Assembly (NCBI GenBank): GCA_040505895.1
Contig: JBEVXU010000012.1
Span: forward strand, 248,001-312,000
DNA from: Vondammii sp040505895
GTDB taxonomy: Bacteria > Pseudomonadota > Gammaproteobacteria > Chromatiales > Chromatiaceae
Length of the DNA stretch: 64,000 nucleotides
Reading direction: 5' to 3'
The first letter of the stretch is position 1. Every line of letters starts with the position of its first letter. This document shows, piece after piece, positions 58,903 through 64,000 of the stretch. Made by a program: the position numbers and the translations under genes. The notes under the pieces are model-generated. The model ran no database searches. It had not been told where the DNA came from and saw nothing but the letters and a program-made list of their open reading frames with translations.

Positions 58903-61544
58903 GTTGTCGGGTTGGGCTTTTCCGGATCGATGCGATACTTCTTAATCGCCTTCCCAACCATAGAGGCATCAACCGCTCCCTCATCCGCCAAACTCTTGAG
59001 GGCAGCCACTACAATGTAGAAACGGTTCACCTCAAAGAACTTGCGCAGCTGACTGCGCTGATCACTGCGACCATAACCGTCCGTACCAAGTACCCTGTAG
59101 TTTTGTGGCACCAATGAACGAATCTGATCTGCATAAGAGCGAATGTAATCTGTCGCCGCCAACACCGGCCCCTTTCTCTTGGCCAGCAGCTGCTCGACAT
59201 AGCTGATCCGTGGCTTCTTCTCCGGGTGCAGCATATTCCAACGCTCTACATCCAGACCTTCGCGACGCAGTTCGTTAAAACTGGTGACACTCCAGACATC
59301 TGCAGAGATATTGAAATCCTGCTCCAGCAGATCAGCGGCAGCGATCACCTCACGCAAAATGGCACCACTACCGAGTAGCTGAGCCCGCAATTTTTTACGT
59401 CCACCCACTCTGTAGAGATACATCCCCTTGAGAATCCCCTCCTCTACACCCTTCGGCATGGCGGGCTGGAGGTAGTTCTCATTCATCACGGTGATGTAGT
59501 AGAAGACATTCTCCTGCTCCTGGTACATACGGCGAATGCCGTCCTGCACCACCACCGCCATCTCATAGGCGAAGGCCGGATCGTAAGAGACACAGTTTGG
59601 AATCGTCGCCGCCTGCAGATGGCTGTGACCATCCTGATGCTGCAGCCCCTCACCCGCCAGAGTGGTGCGACCGGCGGTACCGCCGATGAGGAAACCGCGC
59701 GCCTGCATGTCACCCGCCGCCCACGCAAGATCACCGATGCGCTGAAAGCCAAACATTGAGTAATAGACATAGAACGGGATCATGCTGATCCCGTGATTGC
59801 TGTAGGAGGTGGCGGCAGCGATCCATGAGGACATGGCACCCGCTTCATTGATACCCTCCTGAAGAATCTGTCCCTTCTTGTCTTCCCGGTAATACATCAC
59901 CTGGTCAGAATCCACAGGGGTATAGAGCTGCCCCACAGAGGAGTAGATACCGAGCTGACGGAACATCCCCTCCATGCCAAAAGTACGCGCCTCGTCAGGA
60001 ATGATCGGCACCACGAATTTACCCAGCTCTTTATCCCGTATCAGAGTCGTCAGCAGGCGAACAAAGGCCATGGTGGTGGACATCTCTTTCTTACCACTAC
60101 CCTCGAGCAGCGCCTTGAAACTCTCCAGAGGCGGCGCTTTAAGTTTTGGGGCATCTGTAAAACGTGCCGGCAAATAACCACCCAGGGCCTGACGACGCTC
60201 CTGCATATATTTCAGCTCCGGGCTGTCTGCCGGTGGCTTATAGAACGGAGTGGCGTTTAGCTGTTCATCAGGGATAGGGATATTGAAGCGGTCACGGAAC
60301 GCCTTCAGTGCCACCTCGCCCATCTTCTTCTGGGAATGGGTGATATTCTGCCCTTCACCGGCAACACCCATACCGTAACCCTTGACGGTTTTAGCCAGAA
60401 TCACTGTCGGTTGGCCGGTATGTTTTACCGCCGCCGCATAAGCCGCGTAGACCTTGTGGGGATCATGGCCACCACGGTTGAGACGCCACAGATCCTCATC
60501 GGTCATATTGGCGACCATCTCCTCAAGCTCTGGATATTTGCCAAAGAAGTGTTCACGAGTGTAGGCACCCCCCTTGGCCTTATAAGCCTGGTAGTCACCA
60601 TCCACGCACTCCTCCATGCGCTTCAACAGCAGGCCACTTTTATCCCGAGCCAGCAAGGGATCCCAATATCCGCCCCACACCACCTTGATCACATTCCAGC
60701 CGGCACCACGGAATCCCGCCTCCAACTCCTGGATAATTTTTCCATTGCCGCGTACCGGACCATCTAGGCGTTGGAGATTACAGTTGACCACGAACACCAG
60801 GTTGTCGAGGCGTTCGCGCCCCGCCAGAGAGATAGCGCCCAGTGCCTCAGGCTCATCCATCTCACCATCACCCATAAAGGCCCAGACTTTGCGCTGGTCA
60901 GTCCCCACCACGCCGCGATCATTCAGATAGCGCATAAAGCGCGCCTGATAGATCGCCATCAGGGGACCCAGCCCCATGGAGACAGTGGGAAACTGCCAAA
61001 ATCCGGGCATCAACCAAGGGTGGGGATAGGAGGAGAGACCACCGCCGTCCACCTCTTGGCGGAAACAGTTAAGTTGATCTTCACTAATGCGTCCTTCGAG
61101 AAAGGCACGTGCATAGATGCCCGGGGCTGAGTGCCCCTGAAAGAAGACCAAATCCCCATCCCTTGCATCACTACGGCCGTGGAAGAAGTGGTTAAATGCC
61201 ACATCGAAGAGGGTTGCGGCTGAGGCAAAGCTGGAGATATGCCCACCAAGCTCAGTGGATATACGGTTGGCCTGCACCACCATAGCCATAGCATTCCAAC
61301 GAATAAATGAGCGAATTCGGCGCTCCATTGCGCGGTCACCCGGGAAACGCTCCTGCTGAGTGACAGGAATAGTATTTACATAAGCGGTATTGCCACTATG
61401 GGGCAAATAGGCGCCGGAACGGCGCGCCTTGTCGATTAGACGTTCAATAAGGTAGTGGGCTCGATCAGTTCCTTCGTTTTCCAGTACACCATCAAGTGCC
61501 TCAAGCCACTCCTGGGTCTCCTGGGGGTCAATATCCGGTCTCAT
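58896..61544 (-). CDS. aceE: Pyruvate dehydrogenase E1 component, homodimeric type
   Basis: An 882-residue thiamine-diphosphate enzyme of the E. coli AceE type. The start DIDPQETQEWLEALDGVL and RRIRSFIRWNAMAMVVQA, the FQGHSAPGIYARAFLEGR stretch, and the ThDP motif WAFMGDGEMDEPEALG to FVVNCNLQRLDG (about residues 225-265) are plain. QEGINEAGAMSSWIAAATSYS belongs to the pyrimidine domain, and GTDGYGRSDQRSQLRKFFEV lies near the C-terminus. It decarboxylates pyruvate and acetylates the lipoyl group of aceF. First gene of aceE-aceF-lpdA on the minus strand. Confidence 0.97.
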   Translation of the reverse strand: MRPDIDPQETQEWLEALDGVLENEGTDRAHYLIERLIDKARRSGAYLPHSGNTAYVNTIPVTQQERFPGDRAMERRIRSFIRWNAMAMVVQANRISTELGGHISSFASAATLFDVAFNHFFHGRSDARDGDLVFFQGHSAPGIYARAFLEGRISEDQLNCFRQEVDGGGLSSYPHPWLMPGFWQFPTVSMGLGPLMAIYQARFMRYLNDRGVVGTDQRKVWAFMGDGEMDEPEALGAISLAGRERLDNLVFVVNCNLQRLDGPVRGNGKIIQELEAGFRGAGWNVIKVVWGGYWDPLLARDKSGLLLKRMEECVDGDYQAYKAKGGAYTREHFFGKYPELEEMVANMTDEDLWRLNRGGHDPHKVYAAYAAAVKHTGQPTVILAKTVKGYGMGVAGEGQNITHSQKKMGEVALKAFRDRFNIPIPDEQLNATPFYKPPADSPELKYMQERRQALGGYLPARFTDAPKLKAPPLESFKALLEGSGKKEMSTTMAFVRLLTTLIRDKELGKFVVPIIPDEARTFGMEGMFRQLGIYSSVGQLYTPVDSDQVMYYREDKKGQILQEGINEAGAMSSWIAAATSYSNHGISMIPFYVYYSMFGFQRIGDLAWAAGDMQARGFLIGGTAGRTTLAGEGLQHQDGHSHLQAATIPNCVSYDPAFAYEMAVVVQDGIRRMYQEQENVFYYITVMNENYLQPAMPKGVEEGILKGMYLYRVGGRKKLRAQLLGSGAILREVIAAADLLEQDFNISADVWSVTSFNELRREGLDVERWNMLHPEKKPRISYVEQLLAKRKGPVLAATDYIRSYADQIRSLVPQNYRVLGTDGYGRSDQRSQLRKFFEVNRFYIVVAALKSLADEGAVDASMVGKAIKKYRIDPEKPNPTTV

Positions 61545-61764
61545 ACCATAAACTCTCTATAATATTCACGTTGGTTAAATTTATTCTTCAACAGTAGTAG
61601 CAAGCATATAGAGGATTACAATCAACTATTAACTAATTATTGGTTTATTCAATTCTCTATATTGCATTTCTCAATATAGAGAATTATATACGCCAACCCC
61701 TCTCCTTAATACGACAAATTAACCATGGAAATAGAGCATGGAGAAAAAATCATAGACATAAAAA

Positions 61765-61794
61765 AAGTGCCGCCGGTAAATACCGACGGCACTT
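61765..61794 (-). terminator. Intrinsic terminator of the long sulfur globule protein gene
   Basis: On the minus strand a 14-bp stem (AAGTGCCGTCGGTA, one mismatch) with a 2-base loop is followed by seven T. It lies 46 bases after the stop of the 209-aa gene. Confidence 0.85.
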
Positions 61795-61840
61795 TTATTA
61801 GCATAACTCCTCACTTGAGGAGCAGGCATGTCGAGCGAGA

Positions 61841-62470
61841 TTAGATATCTTTGTTGGAGCGATGCTCTTCCATACTCTTACGCATAGCAGCCTGCTGCTC
61901 TTTAGAGGCATTACGCTGCTCTTCAACACGCTTCATCATCTCAGCACGACGCTCTTCCATCTGCTTGGCCATCTCATCACGACGGGCAGTGAAGTCACCG
62001 TTAGGACGCTCGAAAGAAGGACGAGCGAAAGAAGGGCGAGCGAAAGGCTGTGGTTGCTGACCGGCAAACTGCTCTGCATACTTGCGCTGTGCTTCAATAG
62101 CATCCTGCATAGCCTTGGCCTGCTGATCGGCAAAAGCTTTCTGCTGCTCAGCCATCTCCTTCTGCTGCTCTTCGGTCAGTGGAGCGGGAGCACCGTAACC
62201 GCGTGGAGCGCCATAACCGTAGTAAGGGTTGTTGTAGCCGTAACCGCGGTTATAACCATTGCCGTAGCCATTGCCATTGCCACGAACGCTGCTATTACCG
62301 CTGAAGCCCATGCTGAAAGAACCGGAAGCATCGCCGGATCCATCACCAAAACCTGAACCGTTGTTGCCATAACCGTTGTTGCCATAACCGTTGTTGCCCC
62401 ACCAGGCACTAGCGGTCATCGAAATAGTAGTAAGAGCTGCAGCAGCAACCAACTTGGTAAATTTGTTCAT
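61841..62470 (-). CDS. Sulfur globule protein-like, long form with charged C-terminal domain
   Basis: A 209-residue exported protein. The signal peptide (KLVAAAALTTISMTASA) precedes WWGNNGYGNNGYGNNG and a Gly/Tyr/Asn-rich body (GYNRGYGYNNPYYGYGAP), as in sulfur globule envelope proteins SgpA/B of purple sulfur bacteria. GSFSMGFSG parallels the FNMSFSG of the short homologue at 62616. The last 110 residues differ: a charged Gln/Glu/Lys/Met-rich helix (EEQQKEMAEQQKAFADQQAK, EEQRNASKEQQAAM) that suggests a coiled coil. Sgp proteins coat periplasmic sulfur. An intrinsic terminator follows. Confidence 0.78.
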   Translation of the reverse strand: MNKFTKLVAAAALTTISMTASAWWGNNGYGNNGYGNNGSGFGDGSGDASGSFSMGFSGNSSVRGNGNGYGNGYNRGYGYNNPYYGYGAPRGYGAPAPLTEEQQKEMAEQQKAFADQQAKAMQDAIEAQRKYAEQFAGQQPQPFARPSFARPSFERPNGDFTARRDEMAKQMEERRAEMMKRVEEQRNASKEQQAAMRKSMEEHRSNKDI

Positions 62471-62615
62471 TATGTGTGTCCTGTAATAATTATTTTGCCG
62501 AAAAAGAGGGACAGGCCAATCCGCCAGTCACCCCATAAAAATCCGACATTTATAAAACTATCTTGGCACCTCCTTGTGCCGTAAGCCTCTCAGAGGCAGA
62601 GAGGCGCACTCAACC

Positions 62616-62954
62616 TTATTTGGCTGGTGCAGCGGCAGGAGCAGCAGGTGCTGGGTAGCCGTAAGGTGCTGGGTAGCCGTAAGGAGCTCCATAACCGTAA
62701 GGTGCTCCGTAACCGTAGCCACGATTGTAGTAATCATTGTTTCCACGACCATAGCCGGAACCATAGCCGGAACCACGACCACTGAAGCTCATGTTGAAAT
62801 CACCCATCATGTCGCCCCAGCCGTCACCCCAACCGTTGTTGCCCCAGCCGTTGTTGCCCCAACCATTGTTGTTCCAAGGACCACCCCAGGCGGATACAGA
62901 TGCAGATGCGACGAGCATAGTAACGACAGCAGCAGCTTTAACTATTTTTTTCAT
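62616..62954 (-). CDS. sgp: Sulfur globule protein
   Basis: A 112-residue protein with signal peptide (KAAAVVTMLVASASVSA) and a mature start WGGPWNNNGWGNNGWGNNGWG. GDFNMSFSGRGSGYGSGYGRG and a Tyr/Pro/Ala-rich tail with GYGAPYGY and APYGYPAP repeats follow. This is the composition and order of SgpA/SgpB of Allochromatium, structural proteins that coat intracellular (periplasmic) sulfur droplets. It lacks Cys and any catalytic motif. It is 145 bases upstream of the long homologue on the same strand and probably forms one locus with it. Confidence 0.9.
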   Translation of the reverse strand: MKKIVKAAAVVTMLVASASVSAWGGPWNNNGWGNNGWGNNGWGDGWGDMMGDFNMSFSGRGSGYGSGYGRGNNDYYNRGYGYGAPYGYGAPYGYPAPYGYPAPAAPAAAPAK

Positions 62955-63129
62955 AACTATTCTCCGTAATATTTCTGAATATCTAGTTTTCGGTAAGAAA
63001 GCCTCTCACTACACTGCCTTCATGGTGTAAAAGAATATTAGTAGTTTCTTAATTTAGCAAATAGCTTTTTTTTATGGCTTATAAAATTTATTTATAGGGT
63101 AAGGGTAATTACTAATAATACCCTTAAAA

Positions 63130-63154
63130 ACAAACCTCCATGAAGGAGGTTTGT
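63130..63154 (-). terminator. Intrinsic terminator of mlaA
   Basis: On the minus strand the 10-bp perfect stem ACAAACCTCC/GGAGGTTTGT with a 5-base loop is followed by a T-run, 19 bases after the mlaA stop. Confidence 0.85.
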
Positions 63155-63172
63155 AATGACTTGCGGGGAGGT

Positions 63173-63922
63173 TTACTCGAAATCGGGATCCGGCGGTGGA
63201 TTACCGTCATAGATATCGTTGCGACGCTTCTGTAGGTGGGCGTCACGGGAGAACTCATAGGGATCAAGGGCGGCCTCTTCCATCACACGACTGGCACCGA
63301 GGAGGTCAGCGCGCTTATCCACCCCACGCAAAGCAACAAGCGCATAGCGCCGTGAGTTAGGAGTGACATAAGCCACCGGATCGGTATACCAGTCAACAAC
63401 AATACCGAAGATCCCACGGCCGCTGCTCGGCCCAAGTATCGGTAATACGATATAAGGGCCGGGACCGGCACCCCAGGCACCTAAGGTCTGGCCAAAGTCC
63501 TCGCCATACTTCTGCATATTCATATTGCTGGCGACATCAAAGAAGCCGAGGATGCCAACGGTTGAGTTAACAAGCACCCGCCCAACATCAGACGCAGCTC
63601 GCTTCAACTTAAACTGCAGAAGATTGTTGATTGCAGAACCGACGTCCGCCAGGTTACCAAAAAAGTTACTGATACCACGATCCAGCGGTGCCGGAGTGAT
63701 TGCCCGGTAGCCTTCAGCCAGTGGCGTGATCAACGCTTCATCAAGGGCGTCATTAAATGAGTACATCACCCGATTGAAGCCTTCTATGGGATCACGAGGA
63801 TCCTGATAGTCACTGGTTGTCGCACAACCGGTTAGCAGAAGAAACAGTGCGCTGACCAACACTACCTGTAGCCGTCCGATAACACCACGAGAAACCATCT
63901 TATTATTTATTTGTTTTGCCAT
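63173..63922 (-). CDS. mlaA: Phospholipid-binding lipoprotein MlaA (VacJ)
   Basis: A 249-residue outer-membrane lipoprotein. The signal ends in the lipobox LLTGC (Cys about 33). The domain starts with DPIEGFNRVMYSFNDALDEAL, then GISNFFGNLADVGSAINNLLQ and LVNSTVGILGFFDVAS. EDFGQTLGAWGAGPGPYIVLPILGPS (partly) is the MlaA signature. MlaA extracts mislocalised phospholipids from the outer leaflet and passes them to MlaC. The rest of mla is not in the window. ATG 63922 follows GAGGAAGCT; the GTG at 63937 overlaps that site. Confidence 0.93.
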   Translation of the reverse strand: MAKQINNKMVSRGVIGRLQVVLVSALFLLLTGCATTSDYQDPRDPIEGFNRVMYSFNDALDEALITPLAEGYRAITPAPLDRGISNFFGNLADVGSAINNLLQFKLKRAASDVGRVLVNSTVGILGFFDVASNMNMQKYGEDFGQTLGAWGAGPGPYIVLPILGPSSGRGIFGIVVDWYTDPVAYVTPNSRRYALVALRGVDKRADLLGASRVMEEAALDPYEFSRDAHLQKRRNDIYDGNPPPDPDFE

Positions 63923-64000
63923 AGCTTCCTCAACCACTGACTCCCTGAGAGGGTAAGAAGAACAATGGAATATAGTCCATTACAGCTAGCCCAATGCAGA

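Noticed and set aside
1..64000. tRNA, rRNA or prophage genes
   Set aside because: No cloverleaf with a GGTTCGAnTCC arm, no rRNA-like stretch and no phage structural or integrase genes were seen on either strand.

Overview
The window reads as a chromosomal segment of a sulfur-oxidising gammaproteobacterium (Chromatiales/Sedimenticola/Thiodiazotropha-like; this is inferred from gene content, since no 16S rRNA is present). The main indicators are a cytoplasm-facing sulfite dehydrogenase operon (soeABC, 9.6-14.2 kb), two genes for exported Trp/Gly/Tyr/Asn-rich sulfur globule proteins (61.8-63.0 kb) and housekeeping genes of gammaproteobacterial type (uup, trhP/yegQ, yaeQ, aceE-aceF-lpdA with homodimeric E1, mlaA). 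No rRNA, tRNA, CRISPR array, prophage or intact transposase gene was found.

Layout. 0-8.7 kb: the 3' part of a BatD-like gene, a dodecin, a small ferredoxin-fold-like protein, an MBL-fold hydrolase, a small secreted coiled-coil protein, a gap with three clustered DnaA-box matches, a YcgN-type Cys-cluster protein, a DUF3549-yaeQ pair, trhP and a DnaQ-like exonuclease. 8.7-14.3 kb (minus strand): soeA-soeB-soeC and an exported lipase-like hydrolase. 14.5-30.3 kb (plus strand): a complete-looking Tad/Flp pilus locus with two flp pilins, an AAA+ ATPase, cpaB, the cpaC secretin, a small lipoprotein, three TadE/TadG-like pseudopilins, tadZ, tadA, tadB, tadC and two TPR lipoproteins. One of these is a TPR / repeat / FimV-type LysM / LytR_C fusion. 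No prepilin peptidase gene lies inside the locus. 30.8-32.4 kb: a TetR regulator with an operator-like palindrome plus acuI. 32.8-39.1 kb (minus strand): a type IV pilus minor-pilin operon pilE-pilV-pilW-pilX-pilY1-fimT. 39.8-50.7 kb: a Sel1 lipoprotein, a Gly/Ala-rich exported protein, uup, a TrpB2-type PLP enzyme, a Crp/Fnr regulator, a conserved small protein, a subtilase, a patatin-like lipoprotein and an exported GlcG/HbpS protein. 50.8-64 kb (all minus strand): ispG, argG, a YbfF-type hydrolase, lpdA-aceF-aceE, two sulfur globule proteins and mlaA.

The most striking unannotated structure is the density of small non-coding palindromic elements. Family A has four copies of about 151 bp, with TGGC..GCCA ends around a GTAGGAGCGAA-type REP hairpin; two copies are flanked by exact 8-9 bp direct repeats. 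Family B has three copies with 158-bp cores that start GGAAGCTCTGAA, flanked by 4-bp YTAR duplications (CTAA, CTAG, TTAG), an IS5-group signature; degenerate relatives are also present. Family C is a gagaacgcaaag-type inverted repeat with three copies. Element D is a 163-bp near-palindrome. Several of them have shaped genes. A family C copy forms the N-terminal extension of a TadD-like lipoprotein, element D supplies the start region of the patatin lipoprotein, and family B elements abut the TAG stops of the hydrolase and probably of fimT.

How the genes fit together. Sulfur globule proteins and SoeABC point to sulfur storage and sulfite oxidation. The Tad and type IV pili suggest a surface-attached or host-associated life. 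Pyruvate dehydrogenase, acuI and trpB2 indicate ordinary central metabolism. Much of the accessory interest lies in surface structures and in MITE/REP-like elements that must be mobilised in trans.
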